Assembly: GCA_013416795.1 (NCBI GenBank)
Contig: RQSC01001045.1
Span: 69,341 to 105,311 of the forward strand
From: Prasinococcaceae sp. CCMP 1430
Taxonomy: Eukaryota > Prasinodermophyta > Palmophyllophyceae > Prasinococcales > Prasinococcaceae
Direction: 5' to 3'
DNA length: 35,971 bases
In this document: piece after piece, positions 24,195 to 32,931 of the stretch
Layout: every line of letters begins with the position of its first letter
Position numbering within the stretch: the first letter of the stretch is position 1
Notes under the pieces: model-generated
The model's database searches: none
The model's input: only the letters and a program-made list of their open reading frames with translations
Told to the model about the DNA's origin: nothing
Program-made: the position numbers and the translations under genes

Positions 24195-24728
24195 CTTGAA
24201 GCGCCCCGCGACAGCGCGCACGGCTGACGCGACCACGCCGATCGGGGATGTGTTCGCCACGGTCTGCTCGCCGTGCTTCCCGAAGTCCTGCGTGATCTCC
24301 CCGGCCTCGCCAGAGCCCGAAGGGGTGGGCAGATCCGCTTCTGAGTCGCTGGTGGAAGCAACGAGCCCGTAGGCGGCGGCGCTGCGCACCGCGCCTGCCA
24401 TGCGATCGATGCGCCTGCGATCGTCCTTCGAGAGCGGCGTGCCCGAGTATGGCTGCAGGGTAAACTTCACACCCTTGTCATCCGGAACGCTGAAGATCTC
24501 CCACGCGGCCTCCAGGAGGTAGCGCACTGCGCCGCGCAGGCCACCCGCGGTCGCCTCAGCTTCCTTCGACTCGGAGGATGCGCGCGCGCGCACGCCCAAG
24601 CCGCGGGCGCTCTCAGCGGCCTGGCCAGTGCGCGCCGCCGCGCGCCGTGCGGACGAGCGCGGTGGCAGGCGCGCCGCGCGCTTGTGCGCGGCGGCGCAGC
24701 TCCTGGCGGTCGGTGACGCGAACGCCAT
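24195..24728 (-). CDS. Unknown, probably plastid-targeted protein, exon 1
   Basis: ATG at 24728-24726. The first 50 or so residues are rich in Ala, Arg and Ser and almost free of acidic residues (MAFASPTARSCAAAHKRAAR), like a chloroplast or mitochondrial transit peptide. The mature part begins near SESKEAEATAGGLRGAVRYL and has AAWEIFSVPDDKGVKFTLQP and YSGTPLSKDDRRRIDRMAGA, then a Gly/Ser/Glu linker and VVASAVRAVAGRFK at the donor. With exon 2 the protein is 240 residues. It has no classical signal peptide before the Arg-rich part, although complex plastids usually need one. I do not recognise it. Its short upstream region runs into the assembly gap. Confidence 0.65.
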
Positions 24729-24905
24729 GCTGCCACTGCCGTCTGTGAGAATCGATGGGAGAGGAGGATGCGCGAGCAAGAGAGCGCGTCCGCGCAGCGT
24801 CGCAGCTGCGGCCTGGTGCGCAAGGCAGAGGCGCGTCGCCGCGGGCGGCTGCTCGGGCGGGCACGCAGGCGCGGTGGACGGGCGGCGGGGCGACCGGGCG
24901 GGCGC

Positions 24906-25476
24906 NNNNNNNNNNNNNNNNNNNNNNNNNNNNNNNNNNNNNNNNNNNNNNNNNNNNNNNNNNNNNNNNNNNNNNNNNNNNNNNNNNNNNNNNNNNNNNN
25001 NNNNNNNNNNNNNNNNNNNNNNNNNNNNNNNNNNNNNNNNNNNNNNNNNNNNNNNNNNNNNNNNNNNNNNNNNNNNNNNNNNNNNNNNNNNNNNNNNNNN
25101 NNNNNNNNNNNNNNNNNNNNNNNNNNNNNNNNNNNNNNNNNNNNNNNNNNNNNNNNNNNNNNNNNNNNNNNNNNNNNNNNNNNNNNNNNNNNNNNNNNNN
25201 NNNNNNNNNNNNNNNNNNNNNNNNNNNNNNNNNNNNNNNNNNNNNNNNNNNNNNNNNNNNNNNNNNNNNNNNNNNNNNNNNNNNNNNNNNNNNNNNNNNN
25301 NNNNNNNNNNNNNNNNNNNNNNNNNNNNNNNNNNNNNNNNNNNNNNNNNNNNNNNNNNNNNNNNNNNNNNNNNNNNNNNNNNNNNNNNNNNNNNNNNNNN
25401 NNNNNNNNNNNNNNNNNNNNNNNNNNNNNNNNNNNNNNNNNNNNNNNNNNNNNNNNNNNNNNNNNNNNNNNNNNNN
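24906..25476. other. Assembly gap (571 N)
   Basis: A run of N of stated length 571; the true size is unknown. It removes the 5' end of the transporter gene that follows and probably the promoter of the unknown minus-strand gene. A single N also stands at 4240. Confidence 1.
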
Positions 25477-26206
25477 GGCGCGCGGCCGACGCGCTCGCGG
25501 CCCTCTCGGGCGAGCACGGCGCCGCCGCGAGCAAGGCGCGGACCTCCATGCTGCCCTCCAAGCAAGCGATGGCGTCCTTCGCGCTGCTCGGGCTCGTGGG
25601 CGTCGCGATGAATATGATGTGCTTCACCGCGGGGACTGCGCTCACTTCACCCGCTGTCGCCGCGTCCGTGCAGCCCACCGTGCCCGTCTTCACGTTCGTG
25701 CTCGCCATCTGCACGGGGCTCGACAGCGTGGCGCCACGCAAGGCGGGCGGCAAGCAGAAGCTGCTTGGCATGATCGCGGCCACGCTGGGCGCATGGGTGA
25801 ACGCCACCTGGCTCGGGCCCGAGCTCATCAGCGCGGGCGGCCAGCCTGACCTCGCCGCGGCGAGCCACAGCGCGGCGGCCGGCGGCAACGCCATCTACCA
25901 GCGCATGCTGCCCGAGGAGACGCAGCCATTTGCGCACGCCGTGGGTGTGCTCTCGCTGCTGCTCAATTGCTTCGCGATCGCCGCCTACCTGAGCCTGCAG
26001 GAGCGCCTGCCCGTGCAGGACTACTCGACGGTCGTGGTGACCGCGTGGACGTTCGCGCTCGGCCTCGTGCCGGTGGCGTGGCTCGCCCTGCTTCGCACGC
26101 CCGACCCTCTGAACTGGCTGCTCAGCTACAAGGAGCTCTTCGCGGTGATGTACGCGGGCGCGGGCCCCTCGGCCGTCAACTTCTTTCTGCTGAGCTACGC
26201 CACGAG
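25477..26206 (+). CDS. EamA/DMT-superfamily transporter, 5'-truncated exon
   Basis: Ten-helix metabolite exporter family (plant WAT1/UMAMIT-like). The frame emerges from the gap (RAADALAALSG) and carries hydrophobic spans: ASFALLGLVGVAMNMMCFTA, SVQPTVPVFTFVLAICTGL, KLLGMIAATLGAWVNATWL, GVLSLLLNCFAIAAYLSL and VVVTAWTFALGLVPVAWLAL. The segment ALTSPAVAASVQPTVPVFTF matches the family's conserved helix-4 region. The exon ends CTACGCCACGAG|GTGCGC (donor at 26207, phase 2). Substrate is not predictable; amino acids, auxin-like compounds or other metabolites are possible. The first two or three helices are lost in the gap. Confidence 0.8.
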
Positions 26207-26334
26207 GTGCGCTGCCTCTCTGGGGGCCTCTGCGCGATACGCTCTGCCGGCGCGCCGCATTCCCGCTGACAGTGCTGCGCCCACCTCCCTCCGCGTTGCT
26301 GTGTGGTTGCGCTCGCTCGATCGCTCGCCTCCAG

Positions 26335-26572
26335 AAATGTGGGCCCATCGATCACCGCGGCGTACCTACCGCTTCAGCCACTCGCTAGCAGCACGCTGCA
26401 GTTCCTGATCCTGGGCGCGCCCGTGCGTGCGGGTAGTGTTGCCGGGGCTACGCTCGCGCTCTTCGGCGTCTACCTGGTGATGCGTGGCAAACGCATCGCC
26501 GAGAAAGCAGCAGAGGCCAGCGCAGCAAGGACCCAAGGAAGCAAGAGACTCGGCGTGCCGTCGCGCGTGTAG
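26335..26572 (+). CDS. EamA/DMT-superfamily transporter, last exon
   Basis: Acceptor GCCTCCAG ends at 26334. The 128-base intron is phase 2 and the split codon AG|A gives Arg. The exon reads NVGPSITAAYLPLQPLASST, then FLILGAPVRAGSVAGATLAL and FGVYLVMRGKRI, the last two helices of the family, then a basic tail and TAG at 26570-26572. The GPS-x-x-AAYLPLQP segment is typical of plant WAT1-type transporters. The correct phase across the intron supports the gene model. Confidence 0.8.
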
Positions 26573-26809
26573 CATATGCCCAAACCAACCAATGCCGTGT
26601 ACACAAGTCATTGTTCCATACCCTGAGCAGCAGGCACTGACGGAAGACGCGACGCGATGTTTCCTGTGATTTTACGGTGTCATGCGCGACGCCTGTGCGC
26701 GAGCAGCGCGAAAGGTGTGGGGGCGAGCCCCCCCGCCCCTCACCTCCTCAGCGGGCGGCACTTGCCTCCGAGGAGCGCGCTCGCTCACTACGTCTCGAGG
26801 TCGAGCTTG

Positions 26810-28840
26810 TCATTCCTCGACCGGCACGTCCTCGACCCCGGCCGTCTCAAGCTCGCGCTGCAGCGCCTCAAGCGCGCCGCCCTCGGCCTCGACAGGCTGC
26901 ACTTTCGCGGTCGACTGTGCGGCCGCCGACGCGAGCGCCCCCGTTTCGCTGCCTAGCGCCGCGTGCAGCTCCCGCTCCATGTCCTCAAAGGAGCGGGTCT
27001 CTGCTGGTGCGGGCTTGGCATCAGCGGCCATCGCTACGGTCGCAGCCGACGCGGCCGACGGCAGAACGGCCCTGAGCTCGAGCGACCTCCGCAGCGACGC
27101 GGACTCCTTCGCTAGCTTCTCGGGCTTGAAGGTGCATGCCTGCCTCTCGAGTTCCTGCTGCTTGCGCTTGAGCGCGCTCAGCGCGCGCTCGCGTGCCTTT
27201 TGCTCGGCCATGAGCGCCTCGTGCACTGGCTGCCCGGGCACGCGCCGCCTGGCGGCGAGCTGCCTGGACCGCTCCGAGATGCGTGGCTTGAACGAGGGTT
27301 TGTGCACCTGCACACTGCGCTGCGACGGCGCAAGGTACTGACGCGGCGCGCGGCCTGGCTCGTCGGTGACGACCGTCATGAGCTCCACAAAGGCCTCCTC
27401 ACGGAGCGCAGATCCCGTCCCGGCTTCCGCGAGCGCCGTCGCAACCTCCTTGACGTCCTCGCGCACTTCGGCGTCGAGGCTGTCCAGGTCGGCCGTGGCG
27501 AGGTCCACCATGCCCGCGCCGCTCGTGTCGAGGCACTTGAAGATCTGCTTGAACCGCCGCTTGCGCGAGGCCGCGATCACCTCACGGGAATGGTCGGTCA
27601 TGCCCATTATCTCGTCAACGGGTCCCTTTGCGACCTTGCTGAGGGCGCCCAGGCGCTCCTCGTGCACGCGCCCCGCCTCAAGTAGCCTGTCCTCTACGGG
27701 CGTGATCTCCTCGTCGTGCTCCCCGCCATTGCGCTCGCCGCCCGACGCCGCGCGCCCTTGGCCCTTCGAGCTCAGGTTGGGCCTGAATGTGACGTCCTCC
27801 GGGAACCACGAGGCGTACTCCTCGTAGCGCATTCGCCGGCGCTCGGCGTCCTGGTACAGCTGGTCGTGCGTCGTGGCCTGGGCGGCCTTCAGCATGTCGG
27901 TGCGCTGGCGCATGATCTCCCTGGAGCGCTGCGAGAGCTTGGGCTTGAAGGTGCAGTCGGCCACCTCGGCGGCCTCCTTTTCGCGGCGCAGCTGCTCGAG
28001 TCTGCGCGCCTGGGCGTGCGATAGCCTCGCGGTGGACGCGAGCCGTTGGGCGACATTCTCGTCCCCGAAGCGGCGTATCGCACGAGCATGCTCAGAAATC
28101 AGCGGCTTTGAGCGCAGCTCGGCCTCCTCCGCGCGCCGCTTCTCTTCGGCGGCCAGCTCCGCCCGCCGCTTGCGCGCCTGGGCCTGCAGCACGCCCTCAA
28201 CATAGAGGCGCTCGCCATAGTTGCCGAACTCGCCAGCCGTGCGCCCGGCCATCATCTGCTGGCTGGCCTCGGTCATCTTGTTCTGCTCGCGCTCACGCTG
28301 CAGCTCGCGCTCTTCTGCCGCCGCCTTGGCGTTCGCCGCGGCCTGCCTGCGCGCCCGCGTCACCTCGGCGAGCGCGTACAGGCGATTGTGCACGCCGCGC
28401 GCCGCCAGCGATGGCGCAGACCCCGGGCGCGCCGAGACCGCGCTGCTCTGCCGGTTGGCGGCGCTCGAGCCGAAGGGCGTGCGCTCCGGCGCCCGTCCCG
28501 CAGCCACCTTCTTCTTCGGCGCGGCGCTCTTCGCCTTCTTCGTCACTTTGGTCTTCCGAGGGGCCGCCTCCGCCGGCGGGGGGGCGCTGTCGCGGCTGTG
28601 CGTCGATGACCGCGAGTTCGCGCGCGTGGCCGCCGCGAGGTTGTCGCGAATGTGCTGGGCGAGCGGCCCCGTCACGCCGTCCTCCAGCCCGTGCTCCGCC
28701 ACGAACGCCCGCGCGACCTCCTCCGGGTCGTCGGCCTCGCGCATCTCGATGTGCCCCACGCGGCCGTCGCCGATCTCCACCGTCATGAGCAGCACGACCG
28801 GCGCGCCGCTGCCTCGGTGCGACGACGCGACGGCCGCCAT
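26810..28840 (-). CDS. Cilia-type protein with repeated F-K-P motifs and an EF-hand-like segment
   Basis: 676 residues from ATG 28840-28838. The frame is open further upstream to 29068, but that part is Arg-rich and unlikely. Residues about 15-68 form a small alpha/beta region (VVLLMTVEIGDGRVGHIEMR, then DPEEVARAFVAEHGLEDGV) like the N-terminal PFU/ubiquitin-fold modules of some flagellar proteins. Five short repeats follow: RSKPLISEHARAI, CTFKPKLSQRSREI, VTFRPNLSSKG, PSFKPRISERSRQLA and CTFKPEKLAKES. Long charged helices lie between them. An EF-hand-like loop (RFKQIFKCLDTSGAGMVDL) sits in the second half; several loop positions are not the usual acidic residues, so calcium binding is doubtful. 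Such FKP repeats are common in axonemal proteins of protists, so a ciliary role is inferred. Confidence 0.72.
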   Translation of the reverse strand: MAAVASSHRGSGAPVVLLMTVEIGDGRVGHIEMREADDPEEVARAFVAEHGLEDGVTGPLAQHIRDNLAAATRANSRSSTHSRDSAPPPAEAAPRKTKVTKKAKSAAPKKKVAAGRAPERTPFGSSAANRQSSAVSARPGSAPSLAARGVHNRLYALAEVTRARRQAAANAKAAAEERELQREREQNKMTEASQQMMAGRTAGEFGNYGERLYVEGVLQAQARKRRAELAAEEKRRAEEAELRSKPLISEHARAIRRFGDENVAQRLASTARLSHAQARRLEQLRREKEAAEVADCTFKPKLSQRSREIMRQRTDMLKAAQATTHDQLYQDAERRRMRYEEYASWFPEDVTFRPNLSSKGQGRAASGGERNGGEHDEEITPVEDRLLEAGRVHEERLGALSKVAKGPVDEIMGMTDHSREVIAASRKRRFKQIFKCLDTSGAGMVDLATADLDSLDAEVREDVKEVATALAEAGTGSALREEAFVELMTVVTDEPGRAPRQYLAPSQRSVQVHKPSFKPRISERSRQLAARRRVPGQPVHEALMAEQKARERALSALKRKQQELERQACTFKPEKLAKESASLRRSLELRAVLPSAASAATVAMAADAKPAPAETRSFEDMERELHAALGSETGALASAAAQSTAKVQPVEAEGGALEALQRELETAGVEDVPVEE

Positions 28841-29891
28841 GTCGAGCGCGCCGCGTCGCGCGGCAGCAGGCGCCTCCCCCTCCCCGCGCCGCGCGCCGCC
28901 CCTTTTGACCCGTCCGGGCGCAAATCGGCGCTTTTTCGGCGCGCGAAGGCTGGGCGGCCGCACGATGAAATGACGCCGCGGCGCGGGCGGCCGACGTTTT
29001 TCCGACGGGACGAAAACAGTCGTAACGCCGCCAGTCCAGTATGTGCATGCATGTGGATCTTTACGCACACGGCTCGAAAATTACGAGTGGAAGCAGTAAA
29101 AATGCCGCGGTCGGGTTGTAGGCGCGGGTGCCTCCGGGGGGCAAAAAAAAACGCAGAATTTTCGATCAGACGTCCCTCCGTGATTTCTTTTCGGGGATCG
29201 CGAGGGGGGAAAACTGCTTTTTGGGGGGCCGGACGACACAATGAATGGCGCGGCGGCCAACAAAAAAATCGGTCGCCGCGCGACGCGTCGACAGACGGGC
29301 GCCGCGCGCGCCGAGATCGAGATCGGTCGTCTCCCCACGTGGGTGTGCAGAGAGGCACGGAGGTCCCACGACCGCGGGATTTGGCAGCAGTCGGCTGCCT
29401 CGCGTCGAGCCCGAGCCATCGACGGGGGGCGGGGGGAGCGGGCGCGCGCGCGGCGACGTGCCAGCCAGCGCTGCAAGCCTGCTGCCCGCGGCGCCGGCGC
29501 GCGGCTCGCCCACCCTGCCAGCCCCCGGGGGAGAGGACGCCGAGGCAGAACGGGCCCGACCTCGTTCGCGGCCGGGGCTCGCACCGCACCGCACGGGCAC
29601 AGCGCACGCTCCGGGCGACGCCGCCCCGACTTTCCGCTGGCTCGCGCGCTCGCGCTCGCGCCGCGATTCCGGGGAAAAGTCTCCCGGCCTTCCCTCCGCG
29701 CGGAAACCGCGGACGCGCGCGCGCGAAAAGCCCACGCCGCCCGAACCAAAAAAAAAAATGGGCTTTTCGCCTTTTTTTTTTTCCTCGCGGCGCCGCTTGT
29801 GTCCCCCAGCTGACGGCACGCACGCCGCCCCAACGGTTAAAAAAAAGTCGGGGTGGAATGTGATGTGGTCGGAGGCGCGCGCGGCCTTTTG

Positions 29892-29905
29892 ATGCGAATT
29901 CGCAT
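29892..29905. promoter_or_regulatory. 14-base perfect palindrome ATGCGAATTCGCAT
   Basis: Self-complementary over its whole length, in an AT-richer island of the divergent region. It may be a dimeric factor site; no matching factor is known to me. Confidence 0.6.
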
Positions 29906-30044
29906 GGGATATTAACCCTGACGGCCGAATCGGGGCGACACGGAACCCCAAAAATGTCGTTTTGGAGTTCGGGTTGGTGTCGGCGGACCGAGCGACCGCG
30001 ACGCGCTCGCGCTCGCCGGCCCCGGTGTGAAATCAGAAGATCAG

Positions 30045-30064
30045 GGTCATTCGGCAGAATGACC
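30045..30064. promoter_or_regulatory. Hairpin GGTCATTC-GGCA-GAATGACC
   Basis: Perfect 8-bp stem with a 4-base loop, followed directly by a run of 14 G (30065-30078). It lies about 340 bases before the EXO84 start. Confidence 0.7.
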
Positions 30065-30142
30065 GGGGGGGGGGGGGGTGTTACCGCATGACATACCTGG
30101 TACGGAGATGGTCATCCCGGGTCTAGACGACTCACCGCACAC

Positions 30143-30162
30143 GTGGCTCTTCCGCGAGCCAC
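30143..30162. promoter_or_regulatory. Hairpin GTGGCTC-TTCCGC-GAGCCAC
   Basis: Perfect 7-bp stem with a 6-base loop, 30 bases before the C34 run and about 240 bases before the EXO84 start. Confidence 0.65.
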
Positions 30163-30189
30163 TTTATGCGCGCGCGGCGCCCGCCCGTG

Positions 30190-30192
<3 letters not shown>

Positions 30193-30226
<34 letters not shown>
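30193..30226. repeat. 34-base C homopolymer
   Basis: Uninterrupted run of 34 C, followed by TCCTGCCG. It lies in the 5' flank or 5' UTR of EXO84. Its length is doubtful for the same reasons as any long homopolymer in a draft assembly. Confidence 0.95.
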
Positions 30227-30229
<3 letters not shown>

Positions 30230-30400
30230 TGCCGCCCGCCCTGTCCTCCTCCGCCCTCCGCCTGACCCTCGAGGGGGGGGAGGGGGAGGCGCGATTGGGT
30301 GGAGAAGGGGTGCGGGGAAGGGGAAGGGGAGAAGGGATTGGGAGCGGCTCGCGGCGGCGGCGGCGCCGCCGCGCGCGGCTCGCTTGCGCGCGCCGAGGGC

Positions 30401-32902
30401 ATGAGCTTCCTGGCGGGCGGCGAGGACAGCGCTCGGGGGATCAAGCAGACGCGCAGCGTGTTCGCGCGCGTCGCGCAGTCGTTTTTGGTCAAGTCGCGCA
30501 CCAAGGGCCGCCAGAAGCGCGCCAAGTCGGACGCCGTCGCGGCGAACCTGCTGCGCACGTTCGACGCGCACGCCGACGATGGCCTGGGCCAGGCCGCTGC
30601 GAGGCCGGTGGAGTTTGACGATTTCACGGAGGAGGGGTGCGATGCCGATGCGCTCGTGGAGGAGCGCTGGCACTCACACGGGGAGGCAGGGGTGCGAGCG
30701 CTGGCCGATGAGACGGCAGCGCTCGAAAAGGTGGGCGAAGAGCAGCTGCAGCGCACGATGCGCGCGCACTACCCAGACTTCATACGGCTGAGCGAAGCCG
30801 TCGAGGAGGAGAAGGGCAACATGGCAGAGCTGCGCCGAGCGCTCGCGAGCGTCACCGCGGCGCTGCCGGCCGTGACGGACGAGGGCAGCCGCACCGCATC
30901 GCAGGAGAGGACGGCGTCGGGCGCCAGCGCGGGCGCGCCGACCCACGCATTCCCGCCGGACACGCCCGCGAGCAAGATGCGCCGCACGTCCACCTCGGAG
31001 GGGCCGCTTGCGTCGCCGGCGAAGCAGCGCTCGCGCAGGGCGCGGAACGGCGCTCCCACGCCGGCGGAAGCATGGGAGGACACGCTGCGCAAGCTGGACA
31101 TCATGCTGGGCTCGCGACAGCTCGGGGCAGCGCAGCGCGCGCTTACGAGCGCTGAAGCCCAGGCCGCACAGCTGGCTGAGGGCCTTCGTGCCGACGATCC
31201 GACCTCGTCGCGCGCTCCCGAGCGCGAGCTGGCCGCCCGCCGCGCTGAGCTCTTCAAGCTACGCGCGGCGGCGTGCCGCGCACCTGGCATACCGCGCGCG
31301 GAGCTGCGGGAGAACGTTGCCGCAGTGCTCGCGCTAGGCGGCGGCGCCGAGGCGGTGTCGCTGATGCTGAACGCTCACACCCTCCGCCTGCACCAGGCTC
31401 TCGCCGAGGCGGCGAGCGGGCACGTGGCCGGCGGAGGGCAGCGCCACGGCCTCAACGCGAGATGCGCTGTCATCTCGCGCGCTGCATTCGCTGCTATCAG
31501 CGATGCCACGGAGGACTGCACCCTTCCCTTCGGCGACGGCGGAGGCATGCACGCGTCAGCCCTGGTGAAGTGGGCACTATCGGCAGCCAAGGACGCCGCG
31601 AGCACCCTGGATCGAGAAGTCTTTGCCGAGGCCGCGGCGGTCGGTGGATTCTCTGTGGTGGCCGAGTCGTACGCGGTGGTGATGGCGCACGCGGCGGTGC
31701 TGGAGAAGCGCAAGGGACTGTGCCTCGGCGGACCGCTGCGCACGGCCTTGTGGCCGCGGGTGCTGAGTGCGCTGGATGACGCCTTGGCTGCGCTGGATGC
31801 GTCTATACCCTCGCTGGTAATCGCCATGCGCCACGAGGCTCTGGGCGAGTCGGACGGCGTCAGCACAGATGCCCTGGAGAAGGCGCTGAGGACCATCTCA
31901 AACGCCACGCGCTTCGTCCCCGGGTCTGATGTGGTTGCCAAGCTGGCGGTTCTGCTCGGCGAAATCTGCAAGACATACTGCGAGAGGCTCGTGGAGGCGG
32001 TGGGAGAAATAGCCGATGCCAACCAGCTCCCGAGCGCCGCATCCCTGCTGCGCGGCGCCGGCGCCGGAACCAACAAAGTCGCGGTCGCCACAGGCGCGGA
32101 ACTTGCGCTCGTGAATGCCGGCGTCAAGGGGTGCACCGCAACCATTCCCGACGCCCTGGTCGCGACGGGTGACACCGCGCCTGAGAGCGCCGAGGGCGAC
32201 GCCGTGCGCTGGGCGGTCAAAGTGCACATGGAGCGACTGCAAGGGCAGTGTTCCGAGGCCCGCGATCTACTGCAGCAGGCGGCTCGCGAGGCACGAGTGC
32301 GCGCGCTCGCACGAGCACACGTGCTGCTCAAAGCCGAGGCGTACGCGGCAGCCGACGGCGTCATAGCGACGGCCACGCCCGAGGCGGACGATGACAGCGC
32401 GGACGCCGGCGCCAGTGCCGACGATGGCCGGAAGGCAGCTGGCGGCGGCACTGATAGCGCCGAGTGTTACCCATCACCGTGCCTCAATGCGCTGGCCACC
32501 GCTCTTGCCGAGGTGGCGGCGGTGTCGACAGCGGCACCGCCGCTGGCTGGCGGGCGCCGCGGCACTGCGGCATACATGGGCGACCTGCTCGCAGGGCTCA
32601 TGACAGAGATTGAGGAAGATGAGTCGCTGTGGGCGCCATTCGAGGACGGTCGCCTGACGCTCGGTGCCAGGGGCCTCCAGCAGGTGTCGCTGGACGTACA
32701 CTTCCTGCTCGCCGTGGCTGCGCTTCACGGCTGGGACCTCTCCAAGGGCGTGCGCGCGGCGCGGAAGGCAGCCAGCCGGATAACAGCGCGCGCACTCAAA
32801 GCCCACTGCAAGACCACCGGTGCAAACCCCAAGCTCGCGCTGCCGTCGGACTCCGCTGTCGACGCCATGGCCAAGAGCGCCGCGGAGCGCCTCGTGGCGT
32901 AA
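30401..32902 (+). CDS. EXO84: Exocyst complex component EXO84
   Basis: Subunit of the eight-protein exocyst that tethers post-Golgi vesicles to the plasma membrane. ATG at 30401 (MSFLAGGEDSARGIKQTRSV), TAA at 32900-32902, 833 residues, no intron. Residues about 112-150 carry the Vps51/EXO84/COG-type N-terminal coil (QLQRTMRAHYPDFIRLSEAV followed by EEEKGNMAELRRAL). A Ser/Pro-rich linker follows. At about 224 the EXO84 core begins (AEAWEDTLRKLDIMLGSRQL). The C-terminal helical bundle has ARGLQQVSLDVHFLLAVAAL near 760, like the LDxxFxxxxA motif near the end of plant EXO84. Length fits the family (700-800 residues). Frames upstream to 30299 have no good start. The gene faces the oligoribonuclease gene, with 29 bases between stop codons. 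Confidence 0.85.
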   Translation: MSFLAGGEDSARGIKQTRSVFARVAQSFLVKSRTKGRQKRAKSDAVAANLLRTFDAHADDGLGQAAARPVEFDDFTEEGCDADALVEERWHSHGEAGVRALADETAALEKVGEEQLQRTMRAHYPDFIRLSEAVEEEKGNMAELRRALASVTAALPAVTDEGSRTASQERTASGASAGAPTHAFPPDTPASKMRRTSTSEGPLASPAKQRSRRARNGAPTPAEAWEDTLRKLDIMLGSRQLGAAQRALTSAEAQAAQLAEGLRADDPTSSRAPERELAARRAELFKLRAAACRAPGIPRAELRENVAAVLALGGGAEAVSLMLNAHTLRLHQALAEAASGHVAGGGQRHGLNARCAVISRAAFAAISDATEDCTLPFGDGGGMHASALVKWALSAAKDAASTLDREVFAEAAAVGGFSVVAESYAVVMAHAAVLEKRKGLCLGGPLRTALWPRVLSALDDALAALDASIPSLVIAMRHEALGESDGVSTDALEKALRTISNATRFVPGSDVVAKLAVLLGEICKTYCERLVEAVGEIADANQLPSAASLLRGAGAGTNKVAVATGAELALVNAGVKGCTATIPDALVATGDTAPESAEGDAVRWAVKVHMERLQGQCSEARDLLQQAAREARVRALARAHVLLKAEAYAAADGVIATATPEADDDSADAGASADDGRKAAGGGTDSAECYPSPCLNALATALAEVAAVSTAAPPLAGGRRGTAAYMGDLLAGLMTEIEEDESLWAPFEDGRLTLGARGLQQVSLDVHFLLAVAALHGWDLSKGVRAARKAASRITARALKAHCKTTGANPKLALPSDSAVDAMAKSAAERLVA

Positions 32903-32931
32903 CTGTATTAAATGTCATATTACGCGCACGG

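Larger units (their letters stand above)
28841..30400. promoter_or_regulatory. Divergent intergenic region of 1.56 kb with hairpins and homopolymers
   Basis: It separates the cilia-type gene (-) and EXO84 (+). No gene is supported. It holds an A10/T11 pair flanking TGGGCTTTTCGCC (29749-29784), a 14-base perfect palindrome (29892-29905), two short hairpins, a G14 run (30065-30078) and a C34 run (30193-30226). Open Arg/Pro/Ala frames on both strands are composition effects. Confidence 0.55.

Noticed and set aside
28841-30000. Open frames of 190-400 codons on both strands in the divergent region
   Set aside because: Arg/Pro/Ala composition, no domain, no splice support, interrupted by A and T runs; expected from GC-rich sequence.
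30078-30170. ACATACCTGG...GGAGAT resembling the 5' end of U1 snRNA
   Set aside because: The U1 5' end should read ACTTACCTG; the 5' splice-pairing bases differ and no Sm site or four-stem fold is evident. The likeness is limited to about ten bases.
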